Positions 1 to 7,049 of a DNA stretch of 8,180 nt are shown in pieces. The stretch comes from B21-G16 sp003644825 [NCBI: Candidatus Zhuqueibacterota bacterium] (GTDB taxonomy: Bacteria; SM23-31; B21-G16). The stretch spans positions 1-8,180 of the forward strand of contig QNDJ01000054.1 of NCBI GenBank assembly GCA_003644825.1, given 5' to 3'. The position numbers and the translations under genes were made by a program. The notes beneath the pieces were generated by a model. That model was not told the origin of the DNA. It searched no databases and saw only the letters and a list, made by a program, of their open reading frames with translations. How positions within the stretch are numbered: the first letter of the stretch is position 1; every line of letters begins with the position of its first letter.

Positions 1-61
1 ATTCTCAACACATCCACTAACTTCTGAAAGAGTAAAAAGACTGCAAAAAATGAAAATTTAA
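1..61 (+). CDS. C-terminal tail of a plus-strand gene, M48-type metallopeptidase-like (partial)
   Basis: Reading from base 2, an open frame runs to a TAA stop at 59-61; the rest of the gene lies left of the window. The visible 19 residues include STHPLTSERVKRLQKM. This resembles the C-terminal signature of M48-family zinc metallopeptidases (HtpX, BepA and relatives), which often end with a pattern like STHP-x-x-x-x-R-x-x-x-L. That match is recalled family knowledge over a very short stretch, so the identity is tentative. The HExxH zinc site would be outside the window. It is the only plus-strand gene seen. Its stop overlaps the recX stop tail to tail in the four bases TTAA (58-61), which supports both frames ending here. 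Confidence 0.55.
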   Translation, partial: FSTHPLTSERVKRLQKMKI

Positions 62-381
62 TTCTCATACTTTTTCTCAATCAAATCCTTAATATTCTTA
101 ATTGTTTTTTCACCAATACCCTTAATTTTCAATCTACTTCTTATTTCTTTTTCACTTCTTTCTCTTCTTGATAACGATTTTAATGCTATTTCTTTACCTC
201 TTTTTTCTTCTCCTTCTTCCTCTAATTTCTTTAACAGATGACTTTTAATTCTATTCCCCTCTTTTAAATTTTCTCTGTATATTATTTCATCATTTGCAAC
301 AAAATATTCACCATTTTCCAGTATCACATTATACCAGGCTTTTGTTCTTTTTATCTTTTCAATTTTAACTATTCTTATCAT
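58..381 (-). CDS. recX: Regulatory protein RecX, short form with one helical repeat
   Basis: A 107-residue, very basic protein. RecX proteins bind the RecA filament and modulate (usually inhibit) RecA recombinase and coprotease activity. The N-terminal ~45 residues (IVKIEKIKRTKAWYNVILEN and following) match the small beta-rich N-terminal segment of Bacillus-type RecX. Residues ~65-105 form the first RecX three-helix repeat, with the typical Leu-Ser-x-Arg-x-Arg-Ser-x-x-Glu-Ile pattern (SLSRRERSEKEI) followed by a Lys-Gly-Ile turn. Family members are usually ~150-270 residues with three or more such repeats; this one stops just before the second. Reading past the stop in another frame gives nothing RecX-like, so a simple frameshift is unlikely. 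The gene lies 86 bases downstream of recA, its classic neighbour. The ATG at 381-379 has only a weak Shine-Dalgarno. Identity is fairly secure; full function is not. Confidence 0.8.
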   Translation of the reverse strand: MIRIVKIEKIKRTKAWYNVILENGEYFVANDEIIYRENLKEGNRIKSHLLKKLEEEGEEKRGKEIALKSLSRRERSEKEIRSRLKIKGIGEKTIKNIKDLIEKKYEN

Positions 382-467
382 AGATAATCAATTACCATTA
401 TTAGAACTATAAACATAAAATAAAACTTATTCTACAGGACTATCTATCAAAAAATTTAACAATTCTT

Positions 468-1478
468 TCAACTTTTCTTAAGACCAATAGCTTCTTTTAC
501 CTTATCCTCAATTTCATTTAGAATATCTTTATTTTGAAGCAGGAATTTTCTTACATTTTCTCTTCCCTGCCCGAGCCTTTCATCTCCATAAGAGAACCAG
601 GTACCCGACCTGTTAACAATTTTATGCTCAACTGCAAGGTCCAGGATTTCACCTGTATGAGAAATTCCCTCACCATAAATTATATCGAATTCAGCTTCTT
701 TAAATGGAGGTGCTAATTTATTTTTCACAACTTTTACTTTAGTTCTGTTTCCAATAATATCAGAGCCTTCCTTAATCGAAGCAATTCTTCTTATATCAAG
801 GCGAATAGAAGCATAGAATTTCAGTGCTCTTCCACCGGTAGTTGTTTCAGGGTTTCCAAACATCACACCGATTTTTTCTCGAATCTGGTTTATAAATATA
901 CATACACTTTTGGATTTACTTACGGTACCGGAGAGTTTTCGCAATGCCTGAGACATCAATCTCGCCTGCAACCCCATGTGAGAATCTCCCATTTCACCTT
1001 CAATTTCAGCTCTCGGTACAAGAGCCGCCACAGAATCAATTACCACTACATCAAGAGCTCCACTTCTTACAAGAGTTTCTGTAATCTCGAGCGCCTGTTC
1101 TCCATTATCAGGTTGAGATACCAGAAGATTATCAATATCAACACCGAGCCTTTCTGCATAAATTGCATCGAGGGCGTGCTCTGCATCTATGAAAGCTGCA
1201 ATTCCATCATTTTTCTGAGCTTCAGCTATAATATGCAATGCAAGGGTTGTTTTACCAGAAGCCTCTGGACCATAAATCTCTATTACTCTACCCCGGGGAA
1301 TACCACCAATTCCAAGAGCTGAATCAAGGGACAGTGAACCTGTAGAAATTGTATCCACCTGAAGCTGAACACCTTCTCCACCTAATCTCATTATTGAACC
1401 TTTTCCAAATTGTTTATCAATCTGGGAAATTGCAAGCTCCAGGGCTCTTTTTTTATCCTGAGCCAAATTTTCTTGCAT
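468..1478 (-). CDS. recA: Recombinase RecA
   Basis: DNA-dependent ATPase that forms filaments on single-stranded DNA, catalyses strand exchange and triggers LexA-type self-cleavage. The product is 336 residues counted from the ATG at 1478. Visible signatures: Walker [10 protein letters not shown] at residues 70-78; Walker B in [19 protein letters not shown]; loop L1 around [19 protein letters not shown]; the monomer-contact and L2 region [20 protein letters not shown] then GRALKFYAS. No intein or gap is seen. A GTG six bases upstream (1484) would give 338 residues, but that GTG is part of the Shine-Dalgarno GAGGTGA, so the ATG is preferred. The C-terminus ends in EAIGLKKS and lacks the acidic tail of Escherichia coli RecA. 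The gene follows thpR after 33 bases with no terminator, so it is probably in the cinA-thpR-recA transcript. No LexA-like operator was recognised just upstream. Confidence 0.98.
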   Translation of the reverse strand: MQENLAQDKKRALELAISQIDKQFGKGSIMRLGGEGVQLQVDTISTGSLSLDSALGIGGIPRGRVIEIYGPEASGKTTLALHIIAEAQKNDGIAAFIDAEHALDAIYAERLGVDIDNLLVSQPDNGEQALEITETLVRSGALDVVVIDSVAALVPRAEIEGEMGDSHMGLQARLMSQALRKLSGTVSKSKSVCIFINQIREKIGVMFGNPETTTGGRALKFYASIRLDIRRIASIKEGSDIIGNRTKVKVVKNKLAPPFKEAEFDIIYGEGISHTGEILDLAVEHKIVNRSGTWFSYGDERLGQGRENVRKFLLQNKDILNEIEDKVKEAIGLKKS

Positions 1479-1480
1479 TT

Positions 1481-1487
1481 TCACCTC
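1481..1487 (-). promoter_or_regulatory. Shine-Dalgarno of recA, decides the start
   Basis: On the minus strand the bases GAGGTGA lie just before AAATG. The GAGG core is five bases from the ATG at 1478. The in-frame GTG at 1484 is the last part of this same site, so it cannot also be the normal start codon. This is the best ribosome binding site in the cinA-recA segment. Confidence 0.8.
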
Positions 1488-1511
1488 ATATATTTTTATT
1501 AATTAAAAAAG

Positions 1512-2066
1512 TTAAATTAATCTATATTTTTTAATAGGTGTATATTCCGCACCAGAAGGCTTTAAATCACTTCTCATCAGGATAAACTCTTCAGGAATAA
1601 AGGGCTCAGTCTCAAACTCTTCTATTAAACCTATCTCTTTAACAAGATTACCAATATTTCTCTGACTTTTAACCCTTCCGATAGTTAAATGAGGTTTAAA
1701 ACTCCTTTTTTCTTTCTCGAATCCAATTTTTTGCATCTCTTTTTCTATAATATTACTGAAATCTTTTAATTTTTCCAATCCTTTTTCAATACCAACCCAG
1801 ATAACCCTTGGTCTTTTAAGAGATGGAAATGCACCCACATTCCTGGCTGATATCTCCATCTTTTTTACCGATATACCATCAAGAGACGCTTTTACTTCCT
1901 CTACTTTTTCTGGTGTAATTTCCCCGAGAAACTTTAAAGTCAAATGAATATTATCAGGTTTTACCCATTTAACATCAGCACCTGAACCTTTTAATTTAGC
2001 CTGTATTTCCCCAATTTTCTTCTTTAAACTACCAGGAAGGTCAATCGCAATAAAACACCTAATCAT
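1512..2066 (-). CDS. thpR: RNA 2',3'-cyclic phosphodiesterase (2H family, LigT/ThpR)
   Basis: A 184-residue cytosolic protein of the 2H phosphoesterase family. Known members hydrolyse RNA 2',3'-cyclic phosphate ends to 2'-phosphates and can join tRNA half-molecules in vitro; the cellular substrate is usually unknown. Both catalytic HxTx motifs are present and correctly spaced: HLTL at residues 41-44 (in NIHLTLKFLGE) and HLTI at 126-129 (in KPHLTIGRVK). The N-terminus MIRCFIAIDLP is typical, and length is normal. The ATG at 2066 lies inside the end of cinA (8-base overlap), with AAGGA nine bases upstream within cinA, so translational coupling is likely. The gene sits between cinA and recA, an association seen in various bacteria (recalled knowledge); its reason is unknown. 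Confidence 0.95.
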   Translation of the reverse strand: MIRCFIAIDLPGSLKKKIGEIQAKLKGSGADVKWVKPDNIHLTLKFLGEITPEKVEEVKASLDGISVKKMEISARNVGAFPSLKRPRVIWVGIEKGLEKLKDFSNIIEKEMQKIGFEKEKRSFKPHLTIGRVKSQRNIGNLVKEIGLIEEFETEPFIPEEFILMRSDLKPSGAEYTPIKKYRLI

Positions 2067-3300
2067 TAAGTTTTATCCTTAAAAGATTAAGAGCTGCCTG
2101 AGAAGCTCTTTCTTTAACCTTTATTCTTTCTTTTCCCAGTCTCAGTTCTTTAAAATCGGTTCTATTTTTGTCAGAATAACCTATATAAACTAACCCAACA
2201 GGATTATTAAATTCGTCTGTTCCCGGTCCTGCAACACCCGTTGTTGAAATTCCTATGTCCGAACTGGATAATTTTCTCACATTTTCAGCCATATAAACAG
2301 CAGTTTCTTTGCTAACGGTTCCATATTTCTCCAATATATCCTCTGGAATCTTCAAAATATCAATTTTCGCCAGAGGTGAATATACCACAACTCCCCTATC
2401 AAGAATTAAAGAGCTCCCCGGAATATTGGTCAACCGATGACAGATTAACCCACCGGTACAGGATTCAGCAACAGCTAACTTCAAACCTCTTTCCTTCAAT
2501 ATATTAAAAACCACTCTGGCTAAATCTTCATTTTCATATCCATAAATAAATTTTCCCGTTTTATCAATAATTATTTTTTCAACTTTTTCAATATTTTCGG
2601 TTATTTTCTTTTTATCTTCTCCTTCTGCAGTAAGTCTTATATCAACGCCTGTGTAAGACGGAAGATAGGCTATTTCCACATTTTTAACTTCCACCAGAAA
2701 AGGTTCCAGCATCTCAGCCAGACTCGATTCCGCAATCCCAGTTGTTCTTATAGTTCTTGTAACAATAAAACTCCTGTTTTCCAGGTTTTCCTCTAAGTAA
2801 GGTATTACATACCCATCGAGTAAACCTTCCATTTCATAAGGAACACCAGGAAGCATAATACAGAATTTATTACCTTCTTTAACCAAAATGCCGGGTGCCG
2901 TACCCCACTTATTAGGAAAAGCAATTGCCCCTTCAGGGATTTCCGCCTGGGATAGATTTATTTTCGGCATTTTTTTATAGCCAAAACCTTTAAATCTTTC
3001 TTCCACATTGCGCAGTATATCTCCATCAATAATCAATTTTCTACCAAAAACTTTTGCAATAGTTTTTTTTGTAATATCATCTCTGGTTGGTCCTAATCCG
3101 CCCGTGGTTATCACAAAACCTGTCAGTTCAAGGGTTTCCCGGACAACCTTTTCTATCTCCTCTTTTTCATCACCAATGGAAATAATCCTTTTCGTATGTA
3201 TACCCACAGAAGAAAGACGCCTGGAAATATAAGCAGAATTTGAATCAATCGTTTTCCCGGATAAAATCTCATTTCCTATAGTAATAATAACACATTCCAT
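2059..3300 (-). CDS. cinA: CinA-family protein: MoCF-like domain plus nicotinamide-nucleotide amidase domain
   Basis: 413 residues in two domains. Residues 1-~170 are the MoCF-like COG1058 domain, linked in some members to ADP-ribose pyrophosphatase activity: ITIGNEILSGKTIDSNS at the start, GGLGPTRDD at 67-75, and PGVPYEM further on. The C-terminal domain, from ~265, is the PncC-type NMN deamidase: AESCTGG at 278-284 with its conserved serine, YSPLAKI, and GVAGPG at 355-360. Together these suggest pyridine-nucleotide repair and recycling of NMN, for example that released by NAD-dependent DNA ligase. The ATG at 3300 is chosen because the family begins with this beta strand. A TTG at 3336 would add 12 hydrophobic residues, but it is the first codon-sized piece of a -35 box. 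No Shine-Dalgarno precedes the ATG. The gene ends in TAG, overlapping thpR by 8 bases. Confidence 0.95.
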   Translation of the reverse strand: MECVIITIGNEILSGKTIDSNSAYISRRLSSVGIHTKRIISIGDEKEEIEKVVRETLELTGFVITTGGLGPTRDDITKKTIAKVFGRKLIIDGDILRNVEERFKGFGYKKMPKINLSQAEIPEGAIAFPNKWGTAPGILVKEGNKFCIMLPGVPYEMEGLLDGYVIPYLEENLENRSFIVTRTIRTTGIAESSLAEMLEPFLVEVKNVEIAYLPSYTGVDIRLTAEGEDKKKITENIEKVEKIIIDKTGKFIYGYENEDLARVVFNILKERGLKLAVAESCTGGLICHRLTNIPGSSLILDRGVVVYSPLAKIDILKIPEDILEKYGTVSKETAVYMAENVRKLSSSDIGISTTGVAGPGTDEFNNPVGLVYIGYSDKNRTDFKELRLGKERIKVKERASQAALNLLRIKLND

Positions 3301-3307
3301 AATACAT

Positions 3308-3336
3308 ATAATATAAATAAATTCTAAAAAAATCAA
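3308..3336 (-). promoter_or_regulatory. Candidate sigma-70 promoter for cinA-thpR-recA, probably leaderless
   Basis: On the minus strand TTGATT (3336-3331) and TATTAT (3313-3308) are separated by exactly 17 bases. Both fit the housekeeping consensus (four of six and five of six). Counting from the -10 box, transcription would start at about 3301-3300, at or one base before the A of the cinA ATG. The gap between pgpA and cinA is AT-rich, so chance is possible, but position, spacing and the missing Shine-Dalgarno agree. Confidence 0.5.
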
Positions 3337-3406
3337 TGCCTATAAAAAAATAATGATTAAAAATGGGATATTATTTCTGTAATATCAAAGCTAAAATACC
3401 TTTTTG

Positions 3407-3850
3407 TTATCTTCTAAATATTTCAACAACAACCCATACCAGAATTGCAGAGTAAATTCCAGCGACAAGGTCATCGGTCATTATACCCCAGCCATCTTTT
3501 AATTTTTCACTTCTTCTCACCGGGAAGGGTTTAATGATATCAAAAAATCGGAATATAAGAAAGCCTACGAGGTAGAATTTTATGGATTTCGGAATGAAAA
3601 TAAGGGTGCAATACATACCGCAAATTTCATCTATAACAACTCTTGAAGGGTCATTACCCCATTCTTTTTTTAAATCTGAAGATACCTTAACACCCATTAT
3701 AAAAATAAATAAGAGAATTATAATCTTATACATTGGATTAATTTCGGGAACAAAATAAAGTAAAATACAGCAGAGTAAACTCCCCGCGGTTCCTGGTGCA
3801 AAAGGAAAATACCCGATAAAAAAAACCGTTCCAATTAATTTGCTTAACAA
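3407..3850 (-). CDS. pgpA: Phosphatidylglycerophosphatase A
   Basis: A 147-residue integral membrane phosphatase that removes the terminal phosphate of phosphatidylglycerophosphate to give phosphatidylglycerol. Family signatures are visible in order: GYFPFAPGTAGSL at residues 13-25; a hydrophobic segment ~41-54; the acidic metal-site motif DPSRVVIDEICGM at 67-79; and FRFFDIIKPFPVRRSEKL then DGWGIMTDDLVAGIYS near the C-terminus, followed by a last hydrophobic helix. Length is close to the family's usual 150-170. The start is a TTG at 3850: no ATG lies in frame before the conserved block, and residues 2-9 fit the family. The ribosome site is weak (AGAGAAAAG). It follows pgsA after 84 bases, so the enzymes for two successive lipid steps are adjacent. 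Confidence 0.93.
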   Translation of the reverse strand: MLSKLIGTVFFIGYFPFAPGTAGSLLCCILLYFVPEINPMYKIIILLFIFIMGVKVSSDLKKEWGNDPSRVVIDEICGMYCTLIFIPKSIKFYLVGFLIFRFFDIIKPFPVRRSEKLKDGWGIMTDDLVAGIYSAILVWVVVEIFRR

Positions 3851-3934
3851 TATACTTTTCTCTTTGAGTTAATATTATATAATTTTTATAGCAGTGATAA
3901 ATTACGAAAAAATAATTTTAAAAACAAATTATAT

Positions 3935-4555
3935 CTAAAGGTCTGAAGGGACAAACACTCTGTAAAACCGCCAGATAATATCTTTTACGTGAGAGCGGTT
4001 TTCTACAATATAAAAAGCACCTGTAAAAGCGGTGAGAAAAGCCACAAATAACGCTGCTTTATTAATTAAATCTTCAAAGGTTATTATATTGGCAATTGTA
4101 TATTTTGATATATTACTGTTGATTGATCTTTCAAGATTCATATAAATCAATATAATAAATACAAGAGACATCTGAATAAAAGTTTTAACTTTTGCAATAT
4201 TATTAGTGTTTATTGATTTATTATTATGTAGAGCAAACAACCTGAGCCCTGTAATAATGAAATCTCTTATCACTATTACCATTACTACCCATAATTTTAT
4301 GTAACTTAAAACATAAAAAGTGGCTAAAGAAGAAGAAACGAGAATTTTATCGGCAAGGGGGTCAAGAAACTTTCCCCATTTAGAAATATATCCATATTTT
4401 CTTGCGTATCGTCCATCATACCAGTCTGTAATAGCAGCAGCTAAAAAAAGACCCAGGGCTATCTGCAGGGTAAAAGAGCTATTAATAAATATAAAAGCAA
4501 CTATAAAAGGAGTAAGAATCATTCTGAGAACTGTCAATTGATTTGGAAGACCCAT
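3935..4555 (-). CDS. pgsA: CDP-diacylglycerol-glycerol-3-phosphate 3-phosphatidyltransferase
   Basis: A 206-residue membrane enzyme that transfers phosphatidyl from CDP-diacylglycerol to glycerol 3-phosphate, giving phosphatidylglycerophosphate, the committed step to phosphatidylglycerol. The CDP-alcohol phosphatidyltransferase motif is complete: Asp44, Asp47-Gly48, Ala51-Arg52, Gly61, Asp65 and Asp69 (DWYDGRYAR, then GKFLDPLADK). The N-terminus MGLPNQLTVLRM is typical of PgsA. Hydrophobic stretches near 13-40, 72-105, 124-140 and 165-185 are likely membrane helices. It is slightly longer than the common ~180-190, with a polar loop (~141-160) and a short basic tail. The ATG at 4555 has no clear Shine-Dalgarno. 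It lies 53 bases downstream of porB with no recognisable terminator, so read-through from the por genes is possible. Substrate is inferred from family and the pgpA neighbour. Confidence 0.94.
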   Translation of the reverse strand: MGLPNQLTVLRMILTPFIVAFIFINSSFTLQIALGLFLAAAITDWYDGRYARKYGYISKWGKFLDPLADKILVSSSLATFYVLSYIKLWVVMVIVIRDFIITGLRLFALHNNKSINTNNIAKVKTFIQMSLVFIILIYMNLERSINSNISKYTIANIITFEDLINKAALFVAFLTAFTGAFYIVENRSHVKDIIWRFYRVFVPSDL

Positions 4556-4608
4556 AATGAAGCTTTCTGGTTTGGAATATGGTATTTATCAAAGAATAAT
4601 TATTATTT

Positions 4609-5535
4609 TTAAACTTTACTTTTCTCTAAAAGTTCCTCCCACCTTAAGTCAATTTCTTTTTGAATTTTATCAACTACATCTTTTGCACTATCTTTCATTA
4701 GATGCCTGAATCTTCCCTGAAGTTTTATATACTCTAGTACTGGCTTTTTTTCTTTTGGTTTAATGGTGATTCTTAATTTTCCGTTTTCAACTTCATACAG
4801 GGGCCAGAAACAGGTTTCAACCGCAAGTCTTGCAATTTCAACACCTTTTTCAGGGGGGAATCTCCACCCAAGTTGACAGGGAGCAAGAATATTCAAAAAA
4901 GTAGGTCCATCAATGCTTAATGCCTTTTGCACTTTATTTACAAGGTCTCTCCAGTGACTTACACTTGTCTGAGCAACATAAGGTATACGATGGGCAGCCA
5001 TTATACCTGTTAAATCTTTCGAAAACTGTTTTTTCCCGAAAGAAACTGAACCACTTGGAGCAGTATTTGTAAACGCACCATACGGAGTTGCACTTGACCT
5101 TTGAACCCCTGTATTCATATATGCCTCATTATTATAACAAACATAAAGCATATTATGACCTCTTTCCATCGCTCCTGAAAGAGATTGAATACCAATATCA
5201 TAGGTACCACCATCACCACCAAAAGCAATGAAATCGATTTTTGTATCTTCAGGAATCTTGCCTTTCTTCTTAAGGATTCTATACGCAGTTTCTACCCCAC
5301 TGATTGTTGCTGCAACATTCTCGAATGCATTATGTATGTAAGAAGACCTCCAGGCAGTATAAGGGTATATTGTAGTTACAACCTCCATACAACCAGTAGC
5401 ACATCCCACAACTACTGGATTTGATGCAGCTCTTAGAACCTGTCTCATTGCAATCATAGGAATACAACCCGCACATGCCCTATGACCACCGGAAATTATC
5501 TCCTTTTTCTTTGAAAGCTCTTTTATTGTAGCCAT
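4609..5535 (-). CDS. porB: Pyruvate:ferredoxin oxidoreductase beta subunit, thiamine diphosphate-binding
   Basis: 308 residues. This subunit binds thiamine diphosphate and the proximal [4Fe-4S] cluster of the four-subunit enzyme that interconverts pyruvate plus CoA and acetyl-CoA plus CO2, using ferredoxin. Likely cluster ligands are Cys21 and Cys24 (RACAGC), Cys49 (ATGCMEV) and Cys220 (APCQLGW). The cofactor site is GGDGGTYDIG (106-115) with YNNEAYMNTG (134-143) supplying the paired asparagines. IYPYTAW and YIHNAFENVAATISGVETAY closely resemble Thermotoga-type PorB (recalled). An oddity is Ile25 straight after the CxxC, where Gly is usual. The ATG at 5535 has a good Shine-Dalgarno (AGAAGG, ~9 bases upstream) and lies 14 bases after porA. 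Pyruvate is the likeliest substrate; a related 2-oxoacid cannot be excluded. Confidence 0.93.
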   Translation of the reverse strand: MATIKELSKKKEIISGGHRACAGCIPMIAMRQVLRAASNPVVVGCATGCMEVVTTIYPYTAWRSSYIHNAFENVAATISGVETAYRILKKKGKIPEDTKIDFIAFGGDGGTYDIGIQSLSGAMERGHNMLYVCYNNEAYMNTGVQRSSATPYGAFTNTAPSGSVSFGKKQFSKDLTGIMAAHRIPYVAQTSVSHWRDLVNKVQKALSIDGPTFLNILAPCQLGWRFPPEKGVEIARLAVETCFWPLYEVENGKLRITIKPKEKKPVLEYIKLQGRFRHLMKDSAKDVVDKIQKEIDLRWEELLEKSKV

Positions 5536-5549
5536 AATAAATACCTTCT

Positions 5550-6728
5550 TTATTCTCTTACATCAAGATAATGAATTAATTTACCGTTAACACCTTCTTT
5601 TGTAATATGTTTTAATTCATCAAAAACTTTTTTTATCGAAGTCGGTTTAATATCTCTTCCACCAAGCCCATATATATAATTAACAGCCGGGATAAATGCC
5701 TGATAATTATAAAGAGCCGACTTTATTTCACCGTAAACAGGTCCACCATATCCAAAAGAAATACACTTATCAAGAACAGCAAAAGATTTCACATTTTTCA
5801 GAGCTTCATATATTTCTTTATATGGAAAAGGACGAAATAACCTGAGTTTTATCATTCCCACTTTTTCACCATTTTCCCTTAATGAATCCACAGTAAATTT
5901 TACGGTTCCGGCAGTTGAACCCAGCGCAACAATTGCCCTTTCAGCATCTTCCATTCTATACAGTTCCAGAACATCGTAATTTCTTCCTGTTAGTCTGGAA
6001 TACTCAAAAGAAACCTCTTCTACTACTTCAAGGGCATTATTTATAGCTTCTGCTTCCTGCCTTTTATGTTCAAAATAGTAGTCCTGTAAATCCAGAGGGC
6101 CTATTGTAACTGGATGGTTTATATCAAGTAAATGATTTTGAGGGATGTATTCACCAATAAACTCCCTCACCTGCTTATCATCCAGAATTTCAATTCTCTC
6201 AAGAGTATGACTGAGAATAAATCCATCCAGAGTAACCATAACAGGAAGAAGCACATCTTTATTCTCAGCAATTTTTACTGCCATAATAGTATTATCATAG
6301 GCTTCCTGACTATTTTCAGAATAAATTTGAATCCATCCAGAATCTCTACATCCCATACTGTCGGAATGGTCATTATGTATATTGATTGGGCCACTGAGAG
6401 CCCTGTTAACAACAGCCATAACAATTGGCAACCTTAAAGATGCAGCAATATACACTATTTCCCACATTAAAGCAAGACCATTAGCACAGGTTGCAGTCAT
6501 TGCTCTTGCTCCCCCGGCAGCTGCCCCCACTGAAGCACTCATTGCGCTATGCTCTGATTCTACAAGAATCATTTCAGTATCCACCTTTCCATTAGCTACA
6601 AAATCTGCAAATTTATGCATCAACTCTGTCTGTGGAGTTATCGGATAAGCAGCAACAACATCCGGGTTTATCTGCCTCATTGCTTCAGCAACGGCTTCAT
6701 TTCCAGTAAGTCCTATTATAGTAGACAT
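5550..6728 (-). CDS. porA: Pyruvate:ferredoxin oxidoreductase alpha subunit
   Basis: 392 residues, full length for the family. It carries the pyrimidine-binding half of the thiamine diphosphate site (residues ~1-235) and the transketolase C-terminal-like domain (~255-375). Visible markers are YPITPQT at 28-34, whose Thr31 matches the substrate-contacting threonine of pyruvate oxidoreductases; VESEHSAMSA at 56-65 with the glutamate expected to activate the cofactor; and VVNRALSGPINIH with Arg109 at the place of the known pyruvate-carboxylate arginine. Further markers are DSGWIQ at 129-134, RLFRPFP, and YGLGGRDIKP near the end. These favour pyruvate over branched-chain or indolepyruvate substrates. 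The ATG at 6728 follows GGTGAG about ten bases upstream and lies 30 bases after porD. It forms the catalytic heterodimer with PorB. Confidence 0.94.
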   Translation of the reverse strand: MSTIIGLTGNEAVAEAMRQINPDVVAAYPITPQTELMHKFADFVANGKVDTEMILVESEHSAMSASVGAAAGGARAMTATCANGLALMWEIVYIAASLRLPIVMAVVNRALSGPINIHNDHSDSMGCRDSGWIQIYSENSQEAYDNTIMAVKIAENKDVLLPVMVTLDGFILSHTLERIEILDDKQVREFIGEYIPQNHLLDINHPVTIGPLDLQDYYFEHKRQEAEAINNALEVVEEVSFEYSRLTGRNYDVLELYRMEDAERAIVALGSTAGTVKFTVDSLRENGEKVGMIKLRLFRPFPYKEIYEALKNVKSFAVLDKCISFGYGGPVYGEIKSALYNYQAFIPAVNYIYGLGGRDIKPTSIKKVFDELKHITKEGVNGKLIHYLDVRE

Positions 6729-6758
6729 TTTCTTCTCACCATAATTTAAATATAATTA

Positions 6759-7049
6759 TTATATTTTTCTATCGAGAACCATTTCAATTGCGTTTGCTTT
6801 TTCGGGGCACTCGTTTGCACAGATTCCACAACCCTTGCAGTAATCGTAGTCAAAACGAACAAATTTCCCGTTTTCTACAATTATTGCCTCATCAGGGCAG
6901 TACATCCAGCAAATAAGACAGTGAATACACCTATCTTTATGCCAGATAGGCTTGAAGGTTCTCCAGGAACCTGTTTTATATTCAACAGCATTTCCAGGCT
7001 CAACTATTGTCCCCCCGATAGGTATCTCTTTCCAACCTTTTTCCTTCAT
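6759..7049 (-). CDS. porD: Pyruvate:ferredoxin oxidoreductase delta subunit, 2x[4Fe-4S] ferredoxin-type
   Basis: 96 residues, carrying two [4Fe-4S] clusters that pass electrons from the proximal cluster in PorB to external ferredoxin. Cluster motif one is Cys41, 44, 47 and 51 ([12 protein letters not shown]); motif two is Cys71, 74, 77 and 81 ([12 protein letters not shown]). All eight ligands and both following prolines are intact. The ~35-residue N-terminal extension ([21 protein letters not shown]) is characteristic of Por delta subunits and separates it from free ferredoxins. The ATG at 7049 overlaps the porC stop as ATGA, with GAGG ten bases upstream inside porC, so coupled translation and fixed subunit ratio are likely. 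Confidence 0.95.
   Translation of the reverse strand: MKEKGWKEIPIGGTIVEPGNAVEYKTGSWRTFKPIWHKDRCIHCLICWMYCPDEAIIVENGKFVRFDYDYCKGCGICANECPEKANAIEMVLDRKI

Noticed and set aside
534-1322. Plus-strand open frames opposite recA (60 and 114 codons)
   Set aside because: They are shadows of a clear recA gene; their translations are rich in Cys, Ser and Ile with no family resemblance and no ribosome site.
3851-3934. Perfect TATAAT (3879-3874, minus) upstream of pgpA as a promoter
   Set aside because: No -35-like hexamer lies at 16-18 bases; in such AT-rich DNA a lone -10 match is expected by chance.
6132-6648. Plus-strand open frames opposite porA (101 and 88 codons)
   Set aside because: They overlap each other and a well-conserved porA; translations resemble no known protein.
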